DNA of 64,000 nt from Calothrix sp. PCC 7716 (GTDB lineage: Bacteria > Cyanobacteriota > Cyanobacteriia > Cyanobacteriales > Nostocaceae). The notes beneath the pieces are model-generated. The model worked only from the letters and a program-made list of their open reading frames with translations, did not search any database and was not told the DNA's origin. Positions 9,968-19,767 of the stretch are shown in pieces. The stretch lies in the NCBI RefSeq assembly GCF_019977735.1, contig NZ_AP025020.1:124001-188000 (forward strand), read 5' to 3'. The position numbers were made by a program, and so were the translations under genes. The first letter of the stretch is position 1, and each line of letters starts with the position of its first letter.

Positions 9968-12901
9968 GTGAAAACAAATAGTTGGGTTAGTAATATTAGA
10001 AATTTAAATGTTTCATTTTTATTGGGTTCTGTAAGCGCGCTTACACAGATTTTGCTTTTCTCATTTATCACTTCCCAACGCCCAGCTTTTGCTCAAAGCA
10101 ATATAGTACCGGATAACACACTCGGTTCTGAAGCTTCTAGAGTAATACCTAACTTCGGCGCCACTCCCAACGAATTAATTACAGGTGGAGCGCAACGAGG
10201 GCAAAATTTGTTTCACAGTTTCCAAGATTTTAACGTTAGTACAGGACGAGGCGCCTACTTTATTATTCCCAACGCCAGTATTGCGAACGTTTTAACGCGG
10301 GTGACTGGGAGTAATAGGTCTGAAATTTTGGGTACATTGGGCACTCTTCAGTTATTTAATGGTAGCTTGATTCCTTCTGGCGCCAACCTGTTTATTATAA
10401 ATCCTAATGGTATTATTTTTGGTGAAAATTCAAGATTAGATGTTGGTGGTTCGTTTCTTGCAACAACTGCAAACGAAGTTCAATTTGGCGATAGCGGTTC
10501 TTTTACTGCTTCTGGTGGTCAACCTTCTCAAGTTCTAACGATTAATCCTTCAGCTTTTCTGTTTAATCAAATTAACGCAGCACCTATTGTTAACCAGTCT
10601 AGAAGCGCTAACAATACTAATCCCTCTGCCATTAGTGGATTACAAGTAGCGAATAATCGAAGCTTACTGTTTTTGGGTGGTAATATAGATATTTCTGGAG
10701 GAATTTTAAATGCTCCGGAAGGAAAAATTGAATTAGGAGGTTTAGCTATTCCAGGAATAGTGCAACTCAATATAGATGGAAATAATCTCGATTTAATATT
10801 TTCTATAGATACAGCAAAAGCTAATATTGTACTTTCAAATAGAGCTTCTTTAAATACTTCTGGGCTTAGTGCTGGTCGAGTTGAAATACAAGGTAATAAT
10901 GTTAGCCTTTCAGAAAATAGTCGTATTTCCTCAGTAACTATAGGTAATCAAAATGGTAAAGGAATAAATATCCAAGCTTCACAATTGAATTTATCAGATT
11001 TTTCTAACATAAATACAACAACAGTTGGTTTGGGAAATAGTGGTGATATTTTAATTGATACCGAGAATTTGAGTCTTCTGAATGTTTCTAGCATTAATAC
11101 TCTCAGCTTTGCTGCTGCAGGAAATGCAGGTAATATTAGCTTAAAAGCCAGTAACTTTATAAATTTAGACAACGTAAGCTCATTAGGAACCTTATCTCTC
11201 GGTAGAGGCAGTGCAGTTGCAGGTTCTGGTGGAAACATAAGAATTGAAACTAAAACACTAAATGTTCAAAACGAATCATCCATAGCTGCTACAACTTTTT
11301 TAGGACAAGGTAATGCTGGTAGTGTAAATTTAAAAGCAACCGAGACTGTTAATTTGAATAATAGTTCGATAGTCACATTATCATTTGGAGCAGGAGCAGG
11401 AGGTAATATTACGATAGAAACTGAAAACTTGAATCTCCGAGAAGGAACTAATATTGCTACGAGTACTGTTAATCCTAGAACAGTGAATTTAAATTTATTT
11501 AGTACTACGATAAATCTCCTTAGTAATGGTCAACCTGCATTACAAGAAGCTTTAACTGTCTTTATTGAAAATTTACTTAACACAATTGAGCCAGGAAATA
11601 CAAGTAGTTTTGAACAAGCCAAACCAGGTAATGTAGATATTTCTACTTCCAAATCGATAGTATTAAGTGGAGTATCACCTAATAAAAAAAGTAATATTAT
11701 ATCTACCGTAACTTTAGGTTCAGCTTCTGGTGGAAATATTACTTTGAGAACAGGAGAATTTATAGCTACTGATGAGTCAATAATTACATCTTCAACTACA
11801 GATAAAGGTCAGGGAGGGAATATAGCTTTAACAGCTAGCGACTCTATAAAACTTATTGGTAGAAGTCGCTTATCTACATCAACTTCGGGAACTGGCGCCG
11901 CTGGAAACCTCAAAATATTTGATACTAAAAACTTAACTATCCAAGATGGAGCGCAAATAGCAGCTTCTACCATTGGGAAAGGTGCTGGAGGAAACATTGA
12001 TATTACTGCCGATACAGTGGAAATAAAAGGTCTCTCTGCTGAAGGCTTTAGAAGTGGTATACAAAGTACAACTTTAAATGAAACCTCAAATGCAAATGCG
12101 GGTGAAGTCAAATTAACAACCCGACTTTTGAATATAAATGGCGGTGGAAGAATATCTACTCGAAGTATTAATCAAGGTCAGGCTGGCAAAATTACTATCC
12201 TAGTTGATGAAAGCTTAAATGCATTAGATGGTGGTATCTCTACTTCTTCAAACCAATCATCAGGAGGAGATATTAATATTGATGCCAGAGATATTCGACT
12301 CTTTGGTGACACTGATATTTCAACCTTTGTTTCTACCGGCGCCGGTGGTGGTGGGGACATAAAACTGACAGCAAAATCTATTATTGCCTTTGGTGACAGC
12401 GACATCTTCGCCTTCGCTCAAGATGGACAAGGTGGTAACATCACCTTTGCTACACCAGCCTTCTTTGGACAAAATTATCGTCCTGCAACCCCTGGTACTA
12501 ACCCAGCAAGTTTAAACAGAAATAACAGAGTAGATATAAACGCAAGCGCTGCGGTATCTGGTGTAATTATCCTACCTGACACAAGTTTTGTAACAAACAA
12601 CCTTGATGAACTTCCAGAAGACGCAATAAATACTAATGCACTAATTGCTAATAGTTGTATCGCGCGCAGAAATCAACAAAATGGTTCATTCTTCGTTACA
12701 GGTTCTGGTGGTTTACCCGCGCGTCCTAATGATGCTCCACTTCCTTCTTATTCTACAGGAGATGTACAACCAGTTCCCATACAAGAATTAACAAAATTAC
12801 CCACACAAAAACGACGTTGGCAAATTGGCGATGCAATCAACGAACCATCTGGAGTATATAAACTACCAAATGGAAAGCTTGTACTTGGCAAACAATGTTA
12901 A
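9968..12901 (+). CDS. TpsA-type exoprotein with N-terminal TPS domain (fourth tandem copy)
   Basis: The start is GTG 9968, preceded by the same AAAGGAG leader. The product is about 977 residues: signal peptide (SALTQILLFSFITSQRPAFA), TPS domain with ITGGAQRGQNLFHSF, RVTGSNRSEILG and NLFIINPNGIIFGENS, then a beta-helix-like repeat body with less regular repeats than copies one and three. Its region before the C-terminus (DIFAFAQDGQGGNITF, FFGQNYRPATPGT, VSGVIILPDTSFV) matches copy one rather than copies two and three. The last residue is again cysteine (KQC). It lies 36 nt upstream of the tpsB gene, and the two share a TATAAAGGAG-type ribosome binding site. Confidence 0.92.
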   Translation: MKTNSWVSNIRNLNVSFLLGSVSALTQILLFSFITSQRPAFAQSNIVPDNTLGSEASRVIPNFGATPNELITGGAQRGQNLFHSFQDFNVSTGRGAYFIIPNASIANVLTRVTGSNRSEILGTLGTLQLFNGSLIPSGANLFIINPNGIIFGENSRLDVGGSFLATTANEVQFGDSGSFTASGGQPSQVLTINPSAFLFNQINAAPIVNQSRSANNTNPSAISGLQVANNRSLLFLGGNIDISGGILNAPEGKIELGGLAIPGIVQLNIDGNNLDLIFSIDTAKANIVLSNRASLNTSGLSAGRVEIQGNNVSLSENSRISSVTIGNQNGKGINIQASQLNLSDFSNINTTTVGLGNSGDILIDTENLSLLNVSSINTLSFAAAGNAGNISLKASNFINLDNVSSLGTLSLGRGSAVAGSGGNIRIETKTLNVQNESSIAATTFLGQGNAGSVNLKATETVNLNNSSIVTLSFGAGAGGNITIETENLNLREGTNIATSTVNPRTVNLNLFSTTINLLSNGQPALQEALTVFIENLLNTIEPGNTSSFEQAKPGNVDISTSKSIVLSGVSPNKKSNIISTVTLGSASGGNITLRTGEFIATDESIITSSTTDKGQGGNIALTASDSIKLIGRSRLSTSTSGTGAAGNLKIFDTKNLTIQDGAQIAASTIGKGAGGNIDITADTVEIKGLSAEGFRSGIQSTTLNETSNANAGEVKLTTRLLNINGGGRISTRSINQGQAGKITILVDESLNALDGGISTSSNQSSGGDINIDARDIRLFGDTDISTFVSTGAGGGGDIKLTAKSIIAFGDSDIFAFAQDGQGGNITFATPAFFGQNYRPATPGTNPASLNRNNRVDINASAAVSGVIILPDTSFVTNNLDELPEDAINTNALIANSCIARRNQQNGSFFVTGSGGLPARPNDAPLPSYSTGDVQPVPIQELTKLPTQKRRWQIGDAINEPSGVYKLPNGKLVLGKQC

Positions 12902-12937
12902 TTAATATTAATTTTATATAAAGGAGATACAATCGCA

Positions 12938-14710
12938 GTGCAACACTTTTTTAAAAATATACTAATTCAAAACATACTAATTCAAAAAATCATAATTTCG
13001 GTATTTGCAATTGTCACTTTTAATCCAATCTCGCTTACTGTAATAGCTCAGTCAACTCCCCCTGCTGGTGTTAATATTCCTCCCAATACTCCCGAACGAG
13101 TTGAACCTATTCCCAAAAACCCCGAACCTCCACGGCAAGATACTCCTTCTCCTATTCCCAGTTCTCCATTACAAACTCCTTCCAATCAACAACCCCCTCA
13201 GCAGCAACCTTCTCCCACAACTCGAAAGTTTCCTATCAAGGAAATCAAAGTGCAAGGTAATACTGTACTACAAACAGAAATTAATGAAATAATAAAAAAA
13301 TATAAACAAGAATATGAAGGTGAATATACTTTTGAAAACTTGATTGAACTGCGTACTGAAATTACCGAGCTTTATATTAAAAATGATTACGTAAATTCAG
13401 GCGCCTTCATTTCTCCCGATAATGAGGACAATTTCGCAAATGGTATCATTGTAATTCAGGTAGTAGAAGGAAGACTGGAAGGTATACAAATAGATGGATT
13501 AAAGCGTTTACAAGAAGGGTATATACGAAGTCGTTTAGAAATAGCCACCAAACCACCATTAAACAGAAAGCGTCTTGAACAAGCATTACAATTATTACAA
13601 ATTGACCCCTTACTAGAACAAGTTAATGCCGAATTAACCGCAGGCAAGGCGCCTGGTTTAAATATTTTAGTAGTACGCTTAAAAGAAGCACCCGCTTTTA
13701 ATGCTGGTATAATCATCGCTAACAGTCAATCTCCTAGCGTCGGCTCAATTCAAGGTAGTATTTATGGCAGCTACAATAACCCTTTAGGCATAGGAGATAA
13801 ATTTACTGCTGAATATGGTTTAACAGAAGGATTAAATTTATATAGCCTAGGGTATAGCGTTCCTGTAAATGCTCGTAACGGCGCCCTTAACTTTCGCTAT
13901 AGCAACAATAACAGTAAAATAATTGAATCTAATTTTGAAGAATTAGGAATTCGTAGCGACTCTGAGAGTTTTTCGATTGCTTTTCGTCAACCCATCATTC
14001 AAAAAGTAGAAAGCGAATTAGGCGTAGGTATTGGTTTTGATGTACGTCGTAGTCAAACCTACTTACTCGATAATATCCCCTTTTCCTTCTCCGAGGGACC
14101 AGAAGATGGTAAATCAAGAGTTGCCGTCATTCGATTAACTCAAGATTGGGTAAAAAGAGATGCCACCAGCGTTTTAGCAGCACGCTCACAATTTAGTTTA
14201 GGTATTGATGCTTTTGACGCTACCATCAACGACTCAGGAACCGATGGACGCTTCTTTTCATGGTTAGGACAATTTCAGTGGGTACAGCAATTATCTCCTC
14301 GGACATTAATGCTCGCGCGTCTCAATACTCAACTAACCCCAAATTCCTTACTATCATTAGAAAAACTCAGTCTCGGTGGTGTAGATACAGTTAGAGGATA
14401 TCGCCAAAACCAACTAGTATCCGATAATGGTATCTTAGCCTCGGTAGAATTTCGTCTTCCTCTCAGCGATAGACTGAGAACACTTCAACTGACACCTTTT
14501 TTTGAAATCGGTAGTGGCTGGAACAATAGTACTGACAATCCTGACCCTGGTATAATCGCTAGCATTGGTACAGGTTTACGGTGGCAAGTGGCGCCGGATT
14601 TAAATTTAAGTTTAGATTACGGATTTCCTTTAATTGGGGTAAAAGATAGGGGTAACACGTTGCAAGATAACGGGTTTTATTTCTCTTTAAATTACCAACC
14701 ATTTCGATAA
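12938..14710 (+). CDS. TpsB/FhaC/ShlB-type outer-membrane transporter
   Basis: This 590-residue protein is the outer-membrane pore of the two-partner secretion system. GTG 12938 is preceded by AAGGAG at 11 nt. Order of parts: a signal peptide ending near VIAQS, a proline-rich linker (residues ~40-85), a POTRA domain starting FPIKEIKVQGN (~90-165), a second POTRA-like region (LEGIQIDGLKRLQ to LNILVVRLKEAP), and a C-terminal beta-barrel. The barrel has the conserved VRGYR motif (GGVDTVRGYRQNQ) of Omp85/TpsB loop 6. Length is normal for the family. It is the last gene of the tandem tpsA run and the only transporter visible, so it probably serves all four exoproteins. It ends 5 nt from a convergent gene. 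Confidence 0.95.
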   Translation: MQHFFKNILIQNILIQKIIISVFAIVTFNPISLTVIAQSTPPAGVNIPPNTPERVEPIPKNPEPPRQDTPSPIPSSPLQTPSNQQPPQQQPSPTTRKFPIKEIKVQGNTVLQTEINEIIKKYKQEYEGEYTFENLIELRTEITELYIKNDYVNSGAFISPDNEDNFANGIIVIQVVEGRLEGIQIDGLKRLQEGYIRSRLEIATKPPLNRKRLEQALQLLQIDPLLEQVNAELTAGKAPGLNILVVRLKEAPAFNAGIIIANSQSPSVGSIQGSIYGSYNNPLGIGDKFTAEYGLTEGLNLYSLGYSVPVNARNGALNFRYSNNNSKIIESNFEELGIRSDSESFSIAFRQPIIQKVESELGVGIGFDVRRSQTYLLDNIPFSFSEGPEDGKSRVAVIRLTQDWVKRDATSVLAARSQFSLGIDAFDATINDSGTDGRFFSWLGQFQWVQQLSPRTLMLARLNTQLTPNSLLSLEKLSLGGVDTVRGYRQNQLVSDNGILASVEFRLPLSDRLRTLQLTPFFEIGSGWNNSTDNPDPGIIASIGTGLRWQVAPDLNLSLDYGFPLIGVKDRGNTLQDNGFYFSLNYQPFR

Positions 14711-14715
14711 AAATA

Positions 14716-15366
14716 TCATCTTAGGGGCAAACGTAGCACATAAATTAATGCAACACCTGTAATTCCCCCATATGTGATTCCCATTATCACCCCAGTCATA
14801 ACTAAATTAAAAAAAGTTCCTGTACCCAAACTCATAAAACCCAACCATACACCCACAGCAGAAGCAAAAGCGTTAGCATTAATCCACCAAGCTATTTGCT
14901 GGATACTTGCTTGCAGATATTTTATCATTGCCAAACCCTGAGCAAAACCCATCAAAACCCCCATACTAATTCCCAGCCAAAATAATTTTAGAAAGATGAA
15001 TAAAGTCCCTACCCCTTCAGTATTCAAAACAACCTCTAAAACAATCACCGTACTTAGCAGCAATAACAATATCCATCCTAAAAATGCTGCAATTGTTGTT
15101 CCAACTAACCAAAATATGAAATTACGAATATACCGACGCAAAACCCAATACCGTGCAACTCCTAATATAACCCCTCTAATTAATCCAAGTAAAACCAAAA
15201 TATTATTTGAATTACCATCCTCAACAAATTTAATAGAATGAATGACAATTGAAATTATCGTAAAACTAAGAATCTCTGCCACTACATTAACAACTATCCA
15301 TCTTTCCCATAAAATGAATGCATATCTACGAACATTTCGAGGTGTAGGTCTCATACCTTGCATCAT
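14716..15366 (-). CDS. Polytopic membrane protein of unknown function
   Basis: ATG 15366 (or the adjacent ATG 15363) is preceded by GAGGGAGG; an in-frame TTG at 15411 lacks a ribosome binding site and lies in a dispersed repeat, so the shorter form (~216 residues) is preferred. There are about five or six hydrophobic segments, for example IILSF-type helix 1, WLVGTTIAAFLGWILLLLLS, LFWLGISMGVLMGFAQGLA and the glycine-rich ITYGGITGVALIYVL at the end. No catalytic or transport motif is recognised. It converges on the tpsB gene with a 5-nt gap, so it is not part of that operon. Unknown inner-membrane protein. Confidence 0.7.
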   Translation of the reverse strand: MMQGMRPTPRNVRRYAFILWERWIVVNVVAEILSFTIISIVIHSIKFVEDGNSNNILVLLGLIRGVILGVARYWVLRRYIRNFIFWLVGTTIAAFLGWILLLLLSTVIVLEVVLNTEGVGTLFIFLKLFWLGISMGVLMGFAQGLAMIKYLQASIQQIAWWINANAFASAVGVWLGFMSLGTGTFFNLVMTGVIMGITYGGITGVALIYVLRLPLR

Positions 15367-15407
15367 AACCTCCCTCACAAAACTAATTAATTCTGGTGGG
15401 TTGGTTA

Positions 15408-15498
15408 GCAACGGATGTAACGGATGACTTATTCGTATAACACAAAGTTTGGTTAATTAAAATGCGATTACCGTTACATCCGTTTATCATCCGTTGCC
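15408..15498. repeat. Dispersed TAACGGATG repeat, two inverted copies
   Basis: 15408-15426 reads GCAACGGATGTAACGGATG, and 15471-15498 carries a related block in the opposite orientation. The same 9-bp unit occurs at 41902-41931 and 44448-44476. The two arms could form a stem flanking about 45 nt between the divergent ends of genes 14716 and 15535. Confidence 0.7.
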
Positions 15499-15534
15499 AA
15501 ACTATCCACACTCCCAACAAAATCACATCACCAG

Positions 15535-16998
15535 TTACTTCACAACAAATGTGGCGCCATCGCTAAGTTGAGAATTACCGTTACTGAAATTTGCAGTTAC
15601 CCACCATTCAGCGCTGGCTCGTGCAAAACGCACCCCAGGACTGACTGTACAAACACTATTGCTACTACAATTAGCTTGTGTAGGGGTAAAATCGCGATTA
15701 ATTTTACCTGGTATATTAGGGTTGCTATACTCGTTAACCCAAAGTTTGTAACTGGTAGCTCCTGGTATTGCTTGCCAAGAAAAACTTGGCGTATTTGTTG
15801 TAATATCACCTTTCGGCGAGATAAGTACTGGTTTTATCACACTTACAACCTCCTTAAAAGCTTGACCAGAAGGTTTAAGTTGACCGTTGATGTTAAAAAG
15901 TCCAAACCTACCCTCACGGTCATCTTTTGCATATCGGTCAACAAGTTGATACCAACAAGCAACCGGAACAAAATTCCAAGTATTAATTAAGGCGATAGAA
16001 GAGCGCAGATGGTCAGCTTGGTCGTTTGGAAATTTAGAGCCATTCCATCCAGTTGTGCTACTGAAACCAAATTCGGTAAACCAAATCGGTTTGTCATCGC
16101 TTTTGGCTAACATAGCTTGTCTAACTCGCTCAACCCCAATTTTGAAGCACCACAGTTTTGAAGATTCAACTCCTACTGGACATTCATTCGGTCCATAACT
16201 CCTGCCACTAGAATCACCAGGGTAAACACCAGTGTAAGGATGCATTGACAGCGCATCAAAGTAACCCTTAATGCCAGCCTTATACATTTCGTTGACATAA
16301 TCAACATCTCCAGCAGCAATGGCGCCTGCTAATACTGTAGCTTTGGGGTCAACACTTTTAATTTTAGTGTAAGATGCTTTTACTAAATTTGTGTATTGCG
16401 AGGCGCCTTGAAGATTAATAAACAAATTGTTCAAGTCGTTAATTGCCAAGGGGCGAGAGCCAAGCGGTTTCCAATTACCTGTAAGATTAGGCTCATTCCA
16501 AATTTCCCAAGCATAAACCCGACCACGATAACGCTGTACAAGTTTAGCAATAGCGTTTGCATAGTTATTGTAATTCGTCGGTGGATATAGCAAGTAATCG
16601 GTGTAACTTGAGTCATTGCATCTTTTATTTGATGCAGATGAAGCCCAACATGGTGTCTGTCCTAATTCAATAATCACCTTAATTCCTGCATTTTCGGCAG
16701 CAGACACATCCGCATCTAGTTCATCCCAGAACCATTGCGGAGTTATTCCTGCTTGTTGCGGTTCCATTAAATGCCAAGTTACTGGTAAACGAACAACTTT
16801 CGCTCCTACTTGCTGCACTTGACTAATTCGCTCTGGCAAATTACGTCCTACCTGTCTGGCAATATTAAACTCATGTACTCCATATAGCTTACTACTACTT
16901 TGCTGTGCTATAATCGGTTTAATGAATGTGATTAGAGAAAAAAAGAATATCAATTGCAAAACAATAACCAGCATGAAAATTGATATGAATTTTTGCAT
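15535..16998 (-). CDS. Secreted glycoside hydrolase (clan GH-A type TIM barrel) with C-terminal Fn3-like domain
   Basis: ATG 16998 is preceded by AAGGAG at 7 nt; the in-frame TTG 17004 is rejected. The ~487-residue protein starts with a signal peptide (hydrophobic to ~30, IIAQQ). The barrel carries two hallmarks of retaining clan GH-A glycosidases: AWEIWNEPN (general acid/base Glu, about residue 165) and PIWFTEFGFSS (nucleophile Glu, about residue 305). VRLPVTWHLMEP near the start is the usual beta-2 strand signature. The last ~95 residues (PSFSWQAIPGATSYKLWV) look like a fibronectin-type beta-sandwich. It probably attacks a cell-envelope or sheath polysaccharide; the substrate cannot be told from sequence. 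Confidence 0.85.
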   Translation of the reverse strand: MQKFISIFMLVIVLQLIFFFSLITFIKPIIAQQSSSKLYGVHEFNIARQVGRNLPERISQVQQVGAKVVRLPVTWHLMEPQQAGITPQWFWDELDADVSAAENAGIKVIIELGQTPCWASSASNKRCNDSSYTDYLLYPPTNYNNYANAIAKLVQRYRGRVYAWEIWNEPNLTGNWKPLGSRPLAINDLNNLFINLQGASQYTNLVKASYTKIKSVDPKATVLAGAIAAGDVDYVNEMYKAGIKGYFDALSMHPYTGVYPGDSSGRSYGPNECPVGVESSKLWCFKIGVERVRQAMLAKSDDKPIWFTEFGFSSTTGWNGSKFPNDQADHLRSSIALINTWNFVPVACWYQLVDRYAKDDREGRFGLFNINGQLKPSGQAFKEVVSVIKPVLISPKGDITTNTPSFSWQAIPGATSYKLWVNEYSNPNIPGKINRDFTPTQANCSSNSVCTVSPGVRFARASAEWWVTANFSNGNSQLSDGATFVVK

Positions 16999-17056
16999 GA
17001 GCAATCTCCTTATTTTTTTTTAACTTCATATTCTTACTTCTCCACACTTCCCAAAT

Positions 17057-17932
17057 TTAGGCGCCTAAAAATATACCCAAACTCTGACCAGAAGCTAGCC
17101 TAAAAGTACCAGCGGGTAAAGCTGCGGAAAACGTGCTGCGAACATCTGCAACCAAATCGAAACCAGACCCCCTCGCAACAAACAAATCAAACCCAGCAGC
17201 ATCTGGTCTAGCAAAATAAGTTTCACCAATTCCCAACCGAATTACATCTCCCCTAGATAAATCCGAGATTTGAGCATAATCACCATTACCAAAACCATAG
17301 TAAGACCCACTGCTGTCGCCTAGAACAAATGCATCATTATTATCTCCACCAACCAAAACATCAAACTCACCCTTACCGCGCGAAAATTGATTAGTCCCCA
17401 ACAAAACATCATTACCAGCATCACCAACCACCAAATCATTGCCAGCAGAACCAATCAATAAATCATTCCCACCACCACCAAAAAGAGAATCATTACCAGC
17501 AAAACCATCAATTGTATTATTAAAATTATTGCCTACAACCCTATCACTATTACCAGTAGCCAAAACGTTAGTAAAATTTACCACTTGAAAATTCAACGAA
17601 CCAATTCCTGGAACATTGTTAACAGTCAATCTATTTTGACTTAAATCAACATTTAAAGAAGCTCCTTCCGCACCAATCGAAGCATTGATTGTATTTCCTA
17701 GAACATTAGGAGCAATAATTCTTTCAACATTCAATAATTGGTCGGTTCCGAAACTACTTTTACCAATACCACCACGAGGTAAAAGTGAAATAGCTTGCCC
17801 AAAATTACTATAATCAACAGTATCAAAACCGCTACCACCATTAATTAAATCACTTCCAGCAGAAGAAACAAAAGTATCATTACCTACAGAACCAAACAAT
17901 TTGTCATTATTTCTAGAACCAAAAATCGTCAT
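17057..17932 (-). CDS. RTX-type calcium-binding repeat protein
   Basis: A 291-residue protein with nonapeptide GGxGxDxLx repeats in two clusters: residues ~5-40 (NNDKLFGSVGNDTF, GSDLINGGSGFDTVD) and ~145-200 (GNDSLFGGGGNDLLIGSAGND). The C-terminal ~70 residues (GDVIRLGIGETYFARPD, FDLFVARGSGFDLVADV) are a common tail in cyanobacterial RTX proteins. There is no cleavable signal peptide. RTX proteins usually leave by type I secretion through a C-terminal signal and fold on binding Ca2+ outside. ATG 17932 has GGAG 9 nt upstream. No type I exporter is in the window. Confidence 0.88.
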   Translation of the reverse strand: MTIFGSRNNDKLFGSVGNDTFVSSAGSDLINGGSGFDTVDYSNFGQAISLLPRGGIGKSSFGTDQLLNVERIIAPNVLGNTINASIGAEGASLNVDLSQNRLTVNNVPGIGSLNFQVVNFTNVLATGNSDRVVGNNFNNTIDGFAGNDSLFGGGGNDLLIGSAGNDLVVGDAGNDVLLGTNQFSRGKGEFDVLVGGDNNDAFVLGDSSGSYYGFGNGDYAQISDLSRGDVIRLGIGETYFARPDAAGFDLFVARGSGFDLVADVRSTFSAALPAGTFRLASGQSLGIFLGA

Positions 17933-18014
17933 TATTTTTTCTCCAATTTAATTACTTTTCAAAACAAACATCTTGTGTTGAATACAACTTACACAACCGA
18001 CAAATACAACGTAG

Positions 18015-18074
18015 GGTGCGTGAAAGCTATTACAATCTTCAATAAAACGAAATATTAAAATGCTTTCACGCACC
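18015..18074. terminator. Inverted repeat downstream of the 18090 gene
   Basis: The 13-bp arms GGTGCGTGAAAGC (18015-18027) and GCTTTCACGCACC (18062-18074) are perfectly complementary around a 34-nt loop. It lies just after the stop of the minus-strand gene at 18090 and upstream of the RTX gene. It could act as a terminator-like hairpin or be a dispersed cyanobacterial repeat. Confidence 0.55.
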
Positions 18075-18089
18075 TAAACCTATAAACCA

Positions 18090-18581
18090 TCACTTAATAA
18101 CTTCTAAATCCACATGAGAACATCTTTCCATTTGGTCACAAGTAAAAAAGACTGGCCCATCAGGAGTAATAGAAAACAAAAAATTATCAGGAGAATAGTC
18201 TTTAGCAGCTCTAGAAGTTCTATCATATACAGGATTAGAACCTATCAAAAATAAACCTTGAGGTATTGACTTTAGTGATATGTTTTGTCTCACAACTTCA
18301 GTCTTACTAGTATTAGGGTTATAATATCTAGTTCTCATCACCCCACTATAGCCACTCATGACTAAAGTACTTTCATAAACAATCCCATCAACACTGTAGG
18401 TTAACTTATACGTGCCATATATTGGAGAATTAGCATCAGTAATCTTAGAATTAGTTTGAGCAATCGTATAAGATGAAGATGGTTTCTCCGAATAATTTCT
18501 TGCACTTACTGACTCAATACCAAATAATCCAATTACACCAATTAGTAAAGCTCCGGTCGAAACACTTTTTTTGAAGTTCAT
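18090..18581 (-). CDS. Small secreted protein of unknown function
   Basis: A 163-residue protein with a clear signal peptide (MNFKKS, hydrophobic GALLIGVIGLFGI, ESVSA-R). The mature part has a region starting IYGTYKLTYSVDGIVYESTLVM that looks like beta-strands, and two cysteines near the end (FFTCDQMERCSH) that could form a disulfide. No known family is recognised. It stands alone between the RTX gene and a small beta-barrel gene on the same strand, with large gaps on both sides. Confidence 0.65.
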   Translation of the reverse strand: MNFKKSVSTGALLIGVIGLFGIESVSARNYSEKPSSSYTIAQTNSKITDANSPIYGTYKLTYSVDGIVYESTLVMSGYSGVMRTRYYNPNTSKTEVVRQNISLKSIPQGLFLIGSNPVYDRTSRAAKDYSPDNFLFSITPDGPVFFTCDQMERCSHVDLEVIK

Positions 18582-18729
18582 ATTCTCAATTCCCCAATTA
18601 ATAAAATTCTACAAATCGTCAAAGATAAACAAAAGCGAAGCGAATTGAAACATAATGTCTCAACTTTGGGTTTTAGATTTTAGAATCAAAAGCAATTTCA
18701 ACATCTAAAACCCAAAATTGACATCGCCA

Positions 18730-19218
18730 TTAAAACCTATAACCAACACCAACTTTCCAAAGTGTTCCACCCCCATTAGTGAAATAAGTTCCATCACCAT
18801 AGAGGACAACATTTTGACTAATAGCTCCCTCGGCACCTGCTTGTACCACAGCACCAGTACCCAAAGAAACCGAAGAATTACCATCACTTATCGAAACTGC
18901 CGAAGCACCAACACCTGCATAAATATTTGCATTTTTACCAATACCAAAATCATAAGTAACAGTAGGTACAAGCAAAGTTGCACATACACCACTATCACAA
19001 GCACCCGTAACAGTAGTTCGTATCGAAACAGGATTTAAATCAATACGTCCTGTTGCAGATGCTGCGGCGCCACTTCCATCAGCACTAACACCAACACCTA
19101 CATAACTTCCGCGCATACCTTCATTAGCGCTAGCAGACTCAGTATTTAGCAAAACTGGTACAGATGTAGCAGCACAAACAGCAGCCATCGTCACCACAGA
19201 CTTCAAAAAGCGTTGCAT
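18730..19218 (-). CDS. Small outer-membrane beta-barrel-like protein
   Basis: A 162-residue protein with a signal peptide ending ESASA-N and a glycine/serine-rich body of alternating hydrophobic strands (GSYVGVGVSADGSG, ANIYAGVGASAVSI, GTGAVVQAGAEGAIS). It ends VGVGYRF; a C-terminal aromatic residue after alternating strands is the usual BAM recognition signal of outer-membrane barrels. At this length, about six to eight strands are possible. One Cys pair (GACDSGVCA) lies in a presumptive loop. Function is unknown. Confidence 0.7.
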   Translation of the reverse strand: MQRFLKSVVTMAAVCAATSVPVLLNTESASANEGMRGSYVGVGVSADGSGAAASATGRIDLNPVSIRTTVTGACDSGVCATLLVPTVTYDFGIGKNANIYAGVGASAVSISDGNSSVSLGTGAVVQAGAEGAISQNVVLYGDGTYFTNGGGTLWKVGVGYRF

Positions 19219-19767
19219 AATAACCTCTATTCAACTAAATTCTTAATTTTTTTCAGATGAGTGTAAATAGCAACTCAAACACATGTGTAATTACTTTTCA
19301 GCTTTAGAACTTGATGTTTGAGCCGTCAGTGTTTTTACCGACACTTTGAGAATAAAACAGCAAGCAAGTAGATAAAAGAACCAAAGCGACCACTTTACTG
19401 GCATGAAGAGTTACCAGTAAATGGCACAAAACTGTAATAGACCCATCCGAAAATAAAATTTGCAGTTTCTCCCAACCCAAGCAAATACTGCAAGGGATAG
19501 GCGCCTGTAGGTTAAGTTTTCATAAGCGATAACTACGAAGGGCATCCCTCAACCCAACCTGCGTATTTTTATATTTTTAGCTACCCCTTGCAGTATTATG
19601 TCAGTTCCTTATTTAAGGTGCCGACAAAAAGTATAATTTCTATCGCCTGTAATAGTTTATATTTCTTCCAATAAAAATAGTACCCCGCAGTGTACCAAGC
19701 AAATTACGTAATCCTATGTCGGCGCCGTGATGAATTAGTTAGATAAAATTCACACAGAAAAAATACT
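19219..19767. other. Intergenic stretch with a palindromic element
   Basis: This 549-bp gap separates divergent genes. It contains a ~114-bp inverted-repeat element (listed separately) and two GGCGCC sites; no ORF with support was seen. Both flanking promoters must lie here, but no clear -35/-10 pair was identified. Confidence 0.5.
19484..19597. repeat. Palindromic MITE-like or structured-RNA element
   Basis: The 17-nt arms AATACTGCAAGGGATAG (19484-19500) and CTACCCCTTGCAGTATT (19581-19597) match at 16 of 17 positions. A second, weaker pairing (GGTTAAGTT with AACCCAACC) lies inside. It could be a non-autonomous mobile element or a transcribed hairpin. Confidence 0.55.
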
